Below, piece by piece: positions 17,377 through 24,917 of a DNA stretch of 64,000 nt. Source of the DNA: DUTS01 sp050951605 (GTDB taxonomy: Bacteria; Bacillota; Peptococcia; DRI-13; DTU073). The stretch lies in contig JBMNJJ010000003.1 of the NCBI GenBank assembly GCA_050951605.1, positions 357,242-421,241 of the forward strand, in the 5' to 3' direction. Position 1 is the first letter of the stretch; each line of letters opens with the position of its first letter. The position numbers were made by a program, and so were the translations under genes. The notes under the pieces were generated by a model. The model searched no databases and had not been told where the DNA came from. It saw only the letters and a program-made list of their open reading frames with translations.

Positions 17377-18828
17377 ATGAAGGAAATACGGGTAAGATTT
17401 GCACCTAGCCCTACGGGACCTTTGCATATTGGAGGGGCTCGTTCGGCACTTTTTAATTTTTTGTTAGCAAAAAAACTAGGTGGAAAATTTATTTTACGGA
17501 TCGAGGATACAGATCGTGAGAGGTCTAGTCGGGAATCGGAAGTAAATATATATGAATCTCTAAAGTGGTTAGGAATGAATTGGGATGAGGGCCCGGATGT
17601 GGGAGGCGCTTATGGTCCCTATCGCCAGATGGAGAGATTAGATATTTATCAGGAATATACTCAGAAATTATTGGCTGAGGGGAAAGCCTATTATTGTTAT
17701 TGTTCTGAAGAGGAATTAGAAAAGGAGCGGCAGGAGGCTTTGGCTCAAGGCGGTAGTCCTCAGTATAGTGGGAAATGTCGCTTGCTTTCGGCTGAGGGAA
17801 GGGAGAAATATGAGGCGGAAGGGCGTAAGCCTGTCGTTCGTTTTCGTGTTCCTGAAGACAAGGAGATAGTAATTAATGACCTGGTGAGAGGAGAAGTTGC
17901 TTTTCAGAGTGAGGAAGTTGGTGACTTTATTATTGTGAAGTCTGATGGTATTCCCACTTATAATTATGCGGTGGTTATTGATGATGCTTTGATGAAAATC
18001 AGTCATGTGATTAGGGCGGAAGAACATTTATCCAATACACCACGCCAGATTTTGCTTTATGAGGCTCTCGGTTTTGAGATTCCTCAGTTTGCTCATATTT
18101 CACTTATTTTAGGTAAAGATCGCAGTAAAATGAGTAAGCGTCATGGTGCTACCTCAGTCGTGCAATATAAAGCAGAAGGTTATTTACCGGAGGCAGTAGT
18201 GAACTTTTTAGCTCTTTTAGGTTGGGCTCCGGAAGGAGAAGCAGAAATATTCAGTTTAGAGGAATTGATTAAAGAGTTTTCTTTGGAGAGGGTGGCGAAG
18301 AATCCTGCTGTTTTTGATATGGAAAAACTGCGGTGGATTAATGGAATGTATCTCCGGGAAAGTTCGCTAGAAAAGTTAACAGAGCTGGCCTTGCCATACT
18401 TGATTAAAGCCGGCTATGTTGCGGAAAAACCTTCACCGGAAGAACAAAAGTGGGTAGAATTAGTGATGACCGCTTTACAAGAGCGGCTCTCTACGATTAA
18501 GGAAGTAACAGAACAAGCGAAAACATTCGTAGGAGAAGAGGTTGCCATCGAAAATGAAGAGGCGGCTGCTGTTTTAGAACAAGAAACCTTTCCTTTAGTG
18601 ATAAGAACTTTTCGCGATAAGTTGGCTGTTTTAGAAGAGATTACTCCGCAAACAGTGCAGGCTTTGTTGAAGTCAATTATGAAGGAGTTAAAATTAAAGG
18701 GTCAATTTGTCTATATGCCCATCCGTGTGGCTTTGACCGGACAGCAGCATGGGCCTGATTTGTTTTTAATTATTGAGATTTTAGGGAAAGACTTGGCTTT
18801 GCGACGCATTGAGAGGATGTTAGCTTAA
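17377..18828 (+). CDS. gltX: Glutamyl-tRNA synthetase
   Basis: 483 residues, class I synthetase charging tRNA-Glu (and probably tRNA-Gln, as in most Firmicutes). It has PSPTGPLHIGG with the HIGH-equivalent at 17-20, DRSKMSKRHG as the KMSKS motif (about 248-257), and the anticodon-binding domain from about 320. ATG 17377 (MKEIRVRFAP) is preceded by AGGGAGG; an in-frame ATG at 17353 overlaps ispF and lacks a site. Its 3' end (DLALRRIERML) is duplicated in diverged form at 21945-21992, beyond the accessory island. Confidence 0.96.
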   Translation: MKEIRVRFAPSPTGPLHIGGARSALFNFLLAKKLGGKFILRIEDTDRERSSRESEVNIYESLKWLGMNWDEGPDVGGAYGPYRQMERLDIYQEYTQKLLAEGKAYYCYCSEEELEKERQEALAQGGSPQYSGKCRLLSAEGREKYEAEGRKPVVRFRVPEDKEIVINDLVRGEVAFQSEEVGDFIIVKSDGIPTYNYAVVIDDALMKISHVIRAEEHLSNTPRQILLYEALGFEIPQFAHISLILGKDRSKMSKRHGATSVVQYKAEGYLPEAVVNFLALLGWAPEGEAEIFSLEELIKEFSLERVAKNPAVFDMEKLRWINGMYLRESSLEKLTELALPYLIKAGYVAEKPSPEEQKWVELVMTALQERLSTIKEVTEQAKTFVGEEVAIENEEAAAVLEQETFPLVIRTFRDKLAVLEEITPQTVQALLKSIMKELKLKGQFVYMPIRVALTGQQHGPDLFLIIEILGKDLALRRIERMLA

Positions 18829-18850
18829 TTTTAAGCTAACGATAAAATAT
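18787..18850 (+). repeat. gltX 3' end, left copy of a diverged direct repeat
   Basis: The last 14 codons of gltX and about 20 bases beyond match 21945-22010. Shared are AAR-GAY-TTGGCTTTGCG, then CGCAT.GAGAGGATG and TTTAAGCTA..GA.AAAAT. Differences fall mainly in third codon positions and around the stop codon. The two copies bracket the accessory island. Confidence 0.75.
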
Positions 18851-18854
18851 AGTT

Positions 18855-18896
18855 TAGGGAACAGGGGATTGCTTCATAAAACCTTGTCCCTTTTTT
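18855..18896 (+). terminator. Intrinsic terminator after gltX
   Basis: GGGA.ACAGGGG pairs with CCTTGT.CCC around a loop of about 15 bases, followed by six T residues. It ends the yacL-gltX direction of transcription before the island. Confidence 0.75.
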
Positions 18897-18918
18897 ATTT
18901 TCAAGAGCTAAACTTGTT

Positions 18919-18948
18919 TTGTCAGAAAAAGCAGGATGTTTTTACAAT
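18919..18948 (+). promoter_or_regulatory. Probable promoter of the SLH/lectin-domain gene
   Basis: TTGTCA (18919-18924), an 18-base spacer and TACAAT (18943-18948), about 45 bases before the start codon. Confidence 0.5.
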
Positions 18949-18994
18949 TATGACGAAAGAAAAACTATCAAACAAGTAAAGAGGGGTGAATTAT

Positions 18995-20587
18995 ATGGAG
19001 ATAAAAAAACTGTGGTATATTCTACTATTGTTTTGCTTAGTGCTATGTTTTAACTTTTGTTTTTCTGTGGAGGTAGCACAGGCGGAAATTTTGCCCGAGG
19101 GCAATGGCTTTATTGATATTAAAGGACATTGGGCGGAAAAACAAATTGAGAAGTGGGCACAGGGAAATTTAGTAGCAGGATATGTTGACGGAACCTTTAA
19201 GCCGGATCACGATATTACCAGAGCCGAATTTGTGGTTGTGGTTAATAGGGTGTTTGGTTATACTGAGACGACGGCTTTAAGTTTTATCGATGTCGGGGCG
19301 GAAGATTGGTATGCTTTGGATATAGCTAAAGCCAAAGCTGCTGGTTGTATTAGTGGTTATCCTGATGGCAGTTTTAGACCTAATCAATCGATAAGTCGTC
19401 AAGAAGTGGCTGCTGTTTTAACAAAAATTCTTTCCCTAAAAGGAACGGAAACTAATATGTTAGCTAAATTTGTAGACCAGACTGAGTTCCCTGTGTGGAG
19501 TTTCTCGTCAATTAAAGCAATAACAGAGAAGGGCTACATGAGTGGGTACCCTGATGGGACGTTTCGCCCCACCAAAGCGTTAACTAGGGCGGAGATTATT
19601 TCTGTTTTAGACCGTATTTTGCCTTTTGATGATAACCAAGTAGGAGCAGCGTGGATAGGGACGGGGAAAATCTTAGATAGGCTGGGAGCCAGTGTAGGAA
19701 AAAGCCCAGGAGCTGATTTTGATAGTCTTTATCCCTGGAGTGAGATGAAGCTGTGTAATGTAGCCGATGAGGGCACGATTACAGCTTATTTTGGTGAGGC
19801 TAATTTTAAGCGAGATGGCAGTAATGGACAAGTAATGGTGAAAATACCAAAGTTTTATTATAAACGAACTTATGACGAGGTAAATAAGGTTTATGAGTTT
19901 TGGATCGCGGATCAAGAAAAGCCGGGATATAAGCTGCATGCTGCTTTTAGTCGTCAAGGTGTAGAAAAACCTTATATTCTTATTGGCACGTACAGAGGCA
20001 GAGTGGTTAATAATAAGCTTGTTTCCATAGCAAAGGCAGCACCTGCTGTCAAGCGAACCAGAGCTGAATTTCGGCAATTAGCTCAAAAGAGAGGGACAGG
20101 TTGGAGCCAAATAGATATTCAGACTTGGAGTGCTCTTCAATTGCTTTATTTGATAGAATATGTTGATGCAGATTGTCAGAAGGTAATCAAGGATAGCTCT
20201 TACCGGGGAATAGAAAGTCTTTGGGGCGGTCAAGGACAATTTATTGATGGGATTAATGTTAACACTGATTTACAGTTTTATGTTGCGGAGAATGATTTTG
20301 CTGATAGTATGTTTGGTGGAAACTATAAAGCTACCCGAGTTTTTGTCCCCAACAGTCCTGATGTTCAAAAAGAGATAGCTTTTTCTGCAGAGGCTGAATG
20401 GCTCTTAATAACTTGTGAAGCAGGTAAAAAGGAAAGTAGTGTTATTGGTTACCCACAAGATTTGGTGCTGGCAGCCGGTGGTTGTTGGTCTGCTGATATT
20501 CCCGGTGACTTATTTACTATTTTTATTGCTGATCCGCTTGCGGAAGATTTTAATGATACCGGTGCTCGTATTCTTTATATTCCTTAA
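18995..20587 (+). CDS. S-layer-anchored protein: three SLH domains plus phage-type C-type-lectin-like domain
   Basis: 530 residues. A signal peptide ends near VAQAEI. Three SLH repeats occupy about 33-210 (motifs DITRAEFVVVV, SISRQEVAAVL, ALTRAEIISVL). A C-terminal domain of about 310 residues (215-530) follows, with TKRLG-like start, LYPWSEMKLCNV, VKIPKFYYKRTYD, GTGWSQIDIQTWSALQLLYLIEY and the ending DTGARILYIP. This domain matches a family I know from phage and prophage receptor-binding or tail proteins and from DGR targets, ending RxxGARLxxVP. The protein would display the lectin-like domain on the cell wall. Its last 50 residues have ordinary AT-rich codons, unlike the next gene. ATG 18995 fits the GAGGGG site. 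Confidence 0.8.
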   Translation: MEIKKLWYILLLFCLVLCFNFCFSVEVAQAEILPEGNGFIDIKGHWAEKQIEKWAQGNLVAGYVDGTFKPDHDITRAEFVVVVNRVFGYTETTALSFIDVGAEDWYALDIAKAKAAGCISGYPDGSFRPNQSISRQEVAAVLTKILSLKGTETNMLAKFVDQTEFPVWSFSSIKAITEKGYMSGYPDGTFRPTKALTRAEIISVLDRILPFDDNQVGAAWIGTGKILDRLGASVGKSPGADFDSLYPWSEMKLCNVADEGTITAYFGEANFKRDGSNGQVMVKIPKFYYKRTYDEVNKVYEFWIADQEKPGYKLHAAFSRQGVEKPYILIGTYRGRVVNNKLVSIAKAAPAVKRTRAEFRQLAQKRGTGWSQIDIQTWSALQLLYLIEYVDADCQKVIKDSSYRGIESLWGGQGQFIDGINVNTDLQFYVAENDFADSMFGGNYKATRVFVPNSPDVQKEIAFSAEAEWLLITCEAGKKESSVIGYPQDLVLAAGGCWSADIPGDLFTIFIADPLAEDFNDTGARILYIP

Positions 20588-20684
20588 AGCTGATAGAGGG
20601 CACATCTGCTAAAGAATGCTGGTGTGTTCTTAGTTCACATGAGCTTTCGCCTCTTGAGGAGAGGAAAACAAGAAAGGGATTTTG

Positions 20685-21626
20685 GTGATAACAATGGGAA
20701 GAAAAAAGTTATGGGTTTTTCTACTGTTATTTTGTTTAGTGTTGGGCATAGTATTTTGTCTTATTGAGAAAGAGGAATCTGTACAAAATGTCGTCGGAGC
20801 ATCATGGGTGGTGGGAGAATCTACGGAATTGACTAGACTGGGGGTTGGTGTGGGGAAAAGCTCGGGAATAGACTTCGATAGTCTTTATCCTTGGAGTGAG
20901 ATGAAACCGGATTTTAAAGATGAGCAAACGGTAGTAAGGATACCGAAGTTTTATTACAAGCGTACATATGATGGAGTAAAACATGAATTTTGGATAGCGG
21001 ATAAACCTACGGCAGGTTTTAAGGTACATCCGGCTTTTATTCGCGATGGTGAAGTAAAGGACTATATTTATGTCGGGGCAAATAAATTTGGTACAAGTCA
21101 GACGATAGACGCGTGCCGGTCAACAGCGCAAGGATACGGCGCAGGTTGGGGTTTAATTGATATTCAAACTTGGAGTGCCATCCAAATGCTTTGGTTAGTG
21201 GAATATGCTGATACCGATAGTCAGAAGTTCAGTTACAATTACCGCGGGATTATCAGTGATAATTACCGCGGGATTAATGGACTCTGGACTAATCTGGGGC
21301 AGTGGATCGATGGCTTTGAGGCTCGAGATAGACGAGTTTATATTGTGGGTCAAGATACAGGTTTTACTTTACCCGAGGACAGTGGTTGGATTGGGAATTG
21401 GCATTGTTCTGATACTTATGATTGGCTTTTCCTGCCTAGTGCGGAGGGTGGTAGTAAAAATACTTATATACCTGATTATATTTGGACGGGCAACGGCACG
21501 CGGGTGGCGTGCGCCGGCTTCGACAGCCACCATAGCGCTGCTGACGGTCTGTTCTTCTGGACTGTTTGTTACTCGTCTGATTTTGCGTCCTCGGACGTCG
21601 GCGCCCGTGCCCTTCATATCCCTTAA
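20685..21626 (+). CDS. Secreted C-type-lectin-like variable protein, candidate DGR target
   Basis: 313 residues with an N-terminal hydrophobic signal or anchor (KKLWVFLLLFCLVLGIVF) nearly identical to the start of the upstream gene product. The rest is the same lectin-like domain: LYPWSEMK, VRIPKFYYKRTYD, EFWIADKPTAGFKVHPAF, GAGWGLIDIQTWSAIQMLWLVEY, YRGINGLWTNLGQWIDG, DWLFLPSAEGGS and the C-terminal GLFFWTVCYSSDFASSDVGARALHIP. There are no SLH domains. The last 45 codons are abruptly GC-rich and poor in A, as in variable regions written by an adenine-mutating retroelement. Starts at 20685 (GTG, best spaced from AAAGGGA) or 20694 (ATG). No reverse transcriptase is nearby. Confidence 0.75.
   Translation: MITMGRKKLWVFLLLFCLVLGIVFCLIEKEESVQNVVGASWVVGESTELTRLGVGVGKSSGIDFDSLYPWSEMKPDFKDEQTVVRIPKFYYKRTYDGVKHEFWIADKPTAGFKVHPAFIRDGEVKDYIYVGANKFGTSQTIDACRSTAQGYGAGWGLIDIQTWSAIQMLWLVEYADTDSQKFSYNYRGIISDNYRGINGLWTNLGQWIDGFEARDRRVYIVGQDTGFTLPEDSGWIGNWHCSDTYDWLFLPSAEGGSKNTYIPDYIWTGNGTRVACAGFDSHHSAADGLFFWTVCYSSDFASSDVGARALHIP
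21237..21276 (+). repeat. In-frame tandem duplication inside the variable protein gene
   Basis: AATTACCGCGGGATTA occurs at 21237-21252 and again at 21261-21276, a 24-base period that repeats eight codons (NYRGIISD, then NYRGINGL). The paralogue at 18995 has the motif once. Confidence 0.85.
21484..21623 (+). other. Candidate DGR variable region
   Basis: About 140 bases at the 3' end of the gene, from the TGGACGGGCAACGG segment to the stop codon. I count only about 15 A residues, and GC content is far above the surrounding AT-rich coding sequence. Encoded residues align with the hypervariable tail of phage and DGR C-type-lectin proteins (G-RVA-AG...GLFFW...SS...GAR). In a DGR such a segment is rewritten from a template repeat with A changed to any base. 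No template copy or reverse transcriptase is visible in the window. Confidence 0.55.
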
Positions 21627-21651
21627 AATAGGCGGGAACCGGGGGTTAATA

Positions 21652-21992
21652 TAAAAAGGAAAAAACTGTGGTTTGTTTTACTGTTATTTTGTTTGGTACC
21701 GGGTGCAGTAGTTTGTCTTAATGCTTGTCTTCCTAATCATTAAGCCGGAGAAGGGAGGAGCCAAGACCAAACAACGCCGGGGCGTCATGGACAGTAGGGC
21801 GGATGACTATTTTAACTAGATTGGGGAATGGGGTGGGGAAAAGTTCGGGAACCTTATCTTGCCGCTAGTGGTTTTGCTGATGATAGGTTTGAGGAGAATT
21901 ATCAGGCTGCGGGTGTTGTTTTACTCGGTGAAGATGGCTATTATAAGGATTTGGCTTTGCGGCGCATCGAGAGGATGCTGGAGCAAGTTTAA
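21652..21992 (+). pseudogene. Decayed third lectin-domain gene fused to a gltX 3' end
   Basis: Without a start codon, the frame begins RKKLWFVLLLFCLVPG, matching the signal segment of the gene at 20685, and hits a stop after about 28 codons. In another frame GASWTVGRMTILTRLGNGVGKSSG matches the first mature segment of that gene, then stops. A third piece, YLAASGFADDRFEENY then GVVLLGEDGYYKDL, fits the middle of the same family. It runs directly into ALRRIERMLEQV and a stop, the end of a glutamyl-tRNA synthetase. Frameshifts, deletions and the chimaeric end mark it as non-functional. Confidence 0.8.
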
Positions 21993-22010
21993 GCTATTGA
22001 CAAAATAGGG
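21945..22010 (+). repeat. Second, diverged gltX 3' end (right copy)
   Basis: Matches 18787-18850 across KDLALRRIERML codons, the region around the stop and a short downstream stretch. Five or more synonymous differences show it is not a recent duplication. It is probably the displaced original end of gltX, now separated from the rest of the gene by the island. Confidence 0.7.
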
Positions 22011-22074
22011 GGATAGTGCATATACTATTTGTAAATTGTTTTGTGAAATTAATAAAGAAATAAATTTTATTAAA

Positions 22075-22350
22075 GGCGAAGAAAGGGAGAAGTAGTCTTC
22101 GGGTTATCCCGCAGAGAGGACGGGTCACCGGCTGAAAGCCTGTCCGGGAGAACGAAGCCGAAAATGCGCTCTAGAGCTGTAAACTCGAGATGTAAAGTAA
22201 GGAATGTACTTTATGAAGTAGGGTTATACCGTGTGCTGTCGCGTTAAGATAGATAGAGTTGGGGTAAGTTTGTGTTGCTTAGTGGTCGGATTTACTTCAA
22301 ACAGAGTGGAACCGCGAGAATCTCGCCTCTGGAGGAGGCGGGATTTTTTG
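22075..22350 (+). promoter_or_regulatory. Cysteine-specific T-box riboswitch
   Basis: Leader before cysE-cysS. A long Stem I (about 22075-22190) carries a specifier region GAAAATGCGCT, whose TGC codes for cysteine. The T-box AGAGTGGAACCGCG lies at 22303-22316. Its TGGA matches tRNAs with discriminator U73, as in tRNA-Cys. A terminator stem TCTCGCCTC/GGAGGCGGGA (22321-22343) with a T run follows and competes with the antiterminator. Uncharged tRNA-Cys should promote read-through into cysE and cysS. Confidence 0.9.
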
Positions 22351-22389
22351 TTAATTGCAATGTCTTGAATTTGAGGGAGGGGTGATGAG

Positions 22390-23028
22390 TTGGGTTGGTT
22401 AAGAAAACAAATTCAGGTAGTTTTTGAACGCGATCCGGCGGTAAAAGGTGTGTGGGAAGTAATCCTTTGTTACCCCGGTTTTCATGCCATTATTTTGCAC
22501 CGCTTGGCTCATAAATTATATATGAAAAAGTGGTTTTTGTTAGCCCGTTTTATTTCGCAGGTGAATCGCTTTTTTACCCAAATTGAAATTCATCCCGGGG
22601 CCAAGATCGGCGAAGGTTTTTTTATTGACCACGGCGCCGGAGTGGTGATCGGGGAAACAGCGGAAATAGGCGATAATGTAACACTTTATCAAGGTGTAAC
22701 CTTAGGGGGAACAGGGAAGGAAAAAGGAAAGCGTCATCCGACGATTGGGGATAATGTGGTGATTAGTGCCGGGGCCAAGGTTTTGGGTTCTTTTAAAGTG
22801 GGGGATAATGTCAAGATAGGGGCCGGCTCTGTTGTTTTGAAGGAGGTACCGCCAAATTCTACGGTGGTGGGAGTTCCCGGTCGAGTAGTGAAGAGGGAAG
22901 AGAAAACAGTGGTAGATTTAGAGCATAATAAGTTACCGGACCCGATTTTAGATGTCTTATCAAATTTACAGCAACGAGTGGAAGAATTAGAAGCTAAATT
23001 AGAAGAAAAGGAGTCGAAGAAAGAGTGA
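22390..23028 (+). CDS. cysE: Serine O-acetyltransferase
   Basis: 212 residues. It makes O-acetylserine from serine and acetyl-CoA, the first step of cysteine synthesis. N-terminal helices (about 1-65) precede a left-handed beta-helix of hexapeptide repeats with DHGAGVVIGETAEIGDNVTLYQGVTLGG (catalytic His and Asp region) and IGAGSVVLKEVPPNSTVVGVPGRVV. A charged tail ends in a coiled coil. TTG start at 22390 after GGGAGGGG. Controlled by the upstream Cys T-box and translationally coupled to cysS (GTGA overlap). Confidence 0.95.
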   Translation: MGWLRKQIQVVFERDPAVKGVWEVILCYPGFHAIILHRLAHKLYMKKWFLLARFISQVNRFFTQIEIHPGAKIGEGFFIDHGAGVVIGETAEIGDNVTLYQGVTLGGTGKEKGKRHPTIGDNVVISAGAKVLGSFKVGDNVKIGAGSVVLKEVPPNSTVVGVPGRVVKREEKTVVDLEHNKLPDPILDVLSNLQQRVEELEAKLEEKESKKE

Positions 23029-24491
23029 ATCAAGAGAGTGTAAGAGTTTTTAATACGCTGACGGGTGAAAAGGAGTCTTTCTTACCCCTAGAGCCACCGG
23101 TGGTAAAGATGTATGCTTGTGGTCCGACGACGTATAATTTTATTCATTTAGGTAATGCGCGACCTTTAGTGGTTTTTGATACGGTACGCCGTTATTTAGA
23201 ATACCTTGGTTATGAGGTTATTTATGTGCAAAATTTTACTGATGTTGATGATAAGATTATTCAAAGGGCGCAAGAGGAAGAGGTGCCACCTTTGGAGTTG
23301 GCGGAAAAATATATTGAGGAATATTTTGTTGATGCCGATGCACTTAACGTACGGAGAGCAACAGTACATCCGCGTGTAAGTCAAAATATGGAGGAGATTA
23401 TTGCTTTTGTTGCAGGTTTGGTGCAGAAAGGCTATGCTTATGTCGTAGAAGGTGATGTTTTCTTTGAGGTTAGTAAGTTTAAGGAATATGGGAAGCTTTC
23501 CAAGCGAACGATTGATGACTTACAGGCTGGGGCACGGATAGATGTAGATAAGCGCAAAAGGCATCCCGGTGATTTTGCTCTTTGGAAAAAAGCAAAAGCG
23601 GGAGAACCTAATTGGGCAAGCCCTTGGGGAAAAGGCAGACCGGGTTGGCATATTGAATGTTCAACCATGTCTACTAAATATTTAGGTTCAAGTTTTGATG
23701 TTCATGCCGGGGGCTTAGATTTAATTTTTCCGCATCATGAAAATGAGATTGCTCAGTCAGAAGCCTTACATGATGCGCCGATGGCCAAATATTGGTTACA
23801 CAATGGTTTTATTACGATTAATCAAGAAAAAATGTCTAAATCACGGGGGAATTTTTTCCTGTTACGTGAGATTATGAAGCAATATTCGCCCCAGGTAGTA
23901 CGTTTCTATCTGTTGTCGACTCATTATCGCAGTCCCTTAGACTTTGCTGAAGAAAAGCTGGAAGCTGCGGGGAAAGGATTAGAAAGGCTACAGACGGCGT
24001 ATCGTCTTTTACAGGAAACAAAGGGACAAAAAGGAGGGCAAGAGCAAGTTCCGGCAGAGGTTTGGTCAAAATTTGCTAAGGAGTTATCTGTTTTTGAACA
24101 GCGTTTTCAAGAGGCAATGAATGATGACTTTAATACGGCTTTAGCCTTGGCGGTTCTTTTCGATTTGGCGAGAACATTGAATAGTTTGTATACGGTATTA
24201 ATGGGGAAGAAAAGTAATTCACAAGGCAAGCTACTTTTAGAAAAAGCAGAAGCAAAATATGTGGAGTTAGCTGGAATTTTAGGATTAGAATTGGCTAAAA
24301 GAGATTTTTTAGATGACTCTGAAGCAGATTCTAAATTGGTGAGTAGGTTACTGGAGTTATTAATTCAGGTACGTCAAGGAGCGCGAAATCGTAAAGATTA
24401 TGCCGCGGCTGATTTAATTCGTGATGAGTTGAAAAAGCTAGGGATAGCTTTAGAAGATACACCACAGGGTGTGAGATGGAAATATCTTTAG
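23025..24491 (+). CDS. cysS: Cysteinyl-tRNA synthetase
   Basis: 488 residues, class I synthetase. The zinc ligand C32 lies in YACGPTTYN; the HIGH-type motif is HLGNARP; HIECSTMS supplies a second zinc ligand; EKMSKSRGN (about 268-276) is the KMSKS motif; and an anticodon-binding DALR-type region lies at the C-terminus. GTG 23025 overlaps the cysE stop. Together with cysE under one T-box, it ties cysteine synthesis to its charging state. Confidence 0.97.
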   Translation: MNQESVRVFNTLTGEKESFLPLEPPVVKMYACGPTTYNFIHLGNARPLVVFDTVRRYLEYLGYEVIYVQNFTDVDDKIIQRAQEEEVPPLELAEKYIEEYFVDADALNVRRATVHPRVSQNMEEIIAFVAGLVQKGYAYVVEGDVFFEVSKFKEYGKLSKRTIDDLQAGARIDVDKRKRHPGDFALWKKAKAGEPNWASPWGKGRPGWHIECSTMSTKYLGSSFDVHAGGLDLIFPHHENEIAQSEALHDAPMAKYWLHNGFITINQEKMSKSRGNFFLLREIMKQYSPQVVRFYLLSTHYRSPLDFAEEKLEAAGKGLERLQTAYRLLQETKGQKGGQEQVPAEVWSKFAKELSVFEQRFQEAMNDDFNTALALAVLFDLARTLNSLYTVLMGKKSNSQGKLLLEKAEAKYVELAGILGLELAKRDFLDDSEADSKLVSRLLELLIQVRQGARNRKDYAAADLIRDELKKLGIALEDTPQGVRWKYL

Positions 24492-24521
24492 ATTTAGGAG
24501 GAAAACAAAGGAGGCTTAATT

Positions 24522-24917
24522 GTGTGGGGTGATTTTGCACAAAACCCTAAGGAGTTACCACCTCTGGTTTGGGCTTATGTGGGTGATGCTGTTTTTGAAT
24601 TATATGTAAGGTGGTATTTAGTGAATCAAGGTTTAGTTAAAGTGGACAAACTTCATAGTAAAGCCTCTTCATTAGTTAATGGAGTTGCTCAGGCTGATTT
24701 TTTGCGTCAATTGGAGGAGACGCTTACTGCGGAGGAAAAAACCATCGTGAAGAGGGGGCGGAATACCAAAAGCCATGTACCGAAAAATATAGGAGTTTGT
24801 GAGTATCGCTTAAGTACTGGTTTTGAAGCTTTACTAGGTTATTTATTTTTGTTAGGTGAGAAAAAGAGATTACGAGAGATTATTACTTATCTTTTGCCGG
24901 GAAATGAGTGTGAATAA
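24522..24917 (+). CDS. mrnC: Mini-ribonuclease III
   Basis: 131 residues. It is an RNase III catalytic domain without the double-stranded RNA-binding domain; in Bacillus it trims 23S rRNA precursor ends. The acidic signature is WAYVGDAVFELYVRWYL (about 17-33), and the C-terminal FEALLGYLFLLGEKKR matches the second RNase III motif. GTG start after AAAGGAGG. It is placed between cysS and rlmB as in Bacillus, and overlaps rlmB. Confidence 0.93.
   Translation: MWGDFAQNPKELPPLVWAYVGDAVFELYVRWYLVNQGLVKVDKLHSKASSLVNGVAQADFLRQLEETLTAEEKTIVKRGRNTKSHVPKNIGVCEYRLSTGFEALLGYLFLLGEKKRLREIITYLLPGNECE

Noticed and set aside
21205..21654. Second frame overlapping the variable lectin gene
   Set aside because: It is the +1 shadow of the lectin-domain gene; its long openness comes from the A-poor 3' segment.
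18840..22000. Integrase or transposase in the gltX island
   Set aside because: I looked for one in all frames and found only surface-protein genes and remnants; mobility is inferred from the duplicated gltX end alone.
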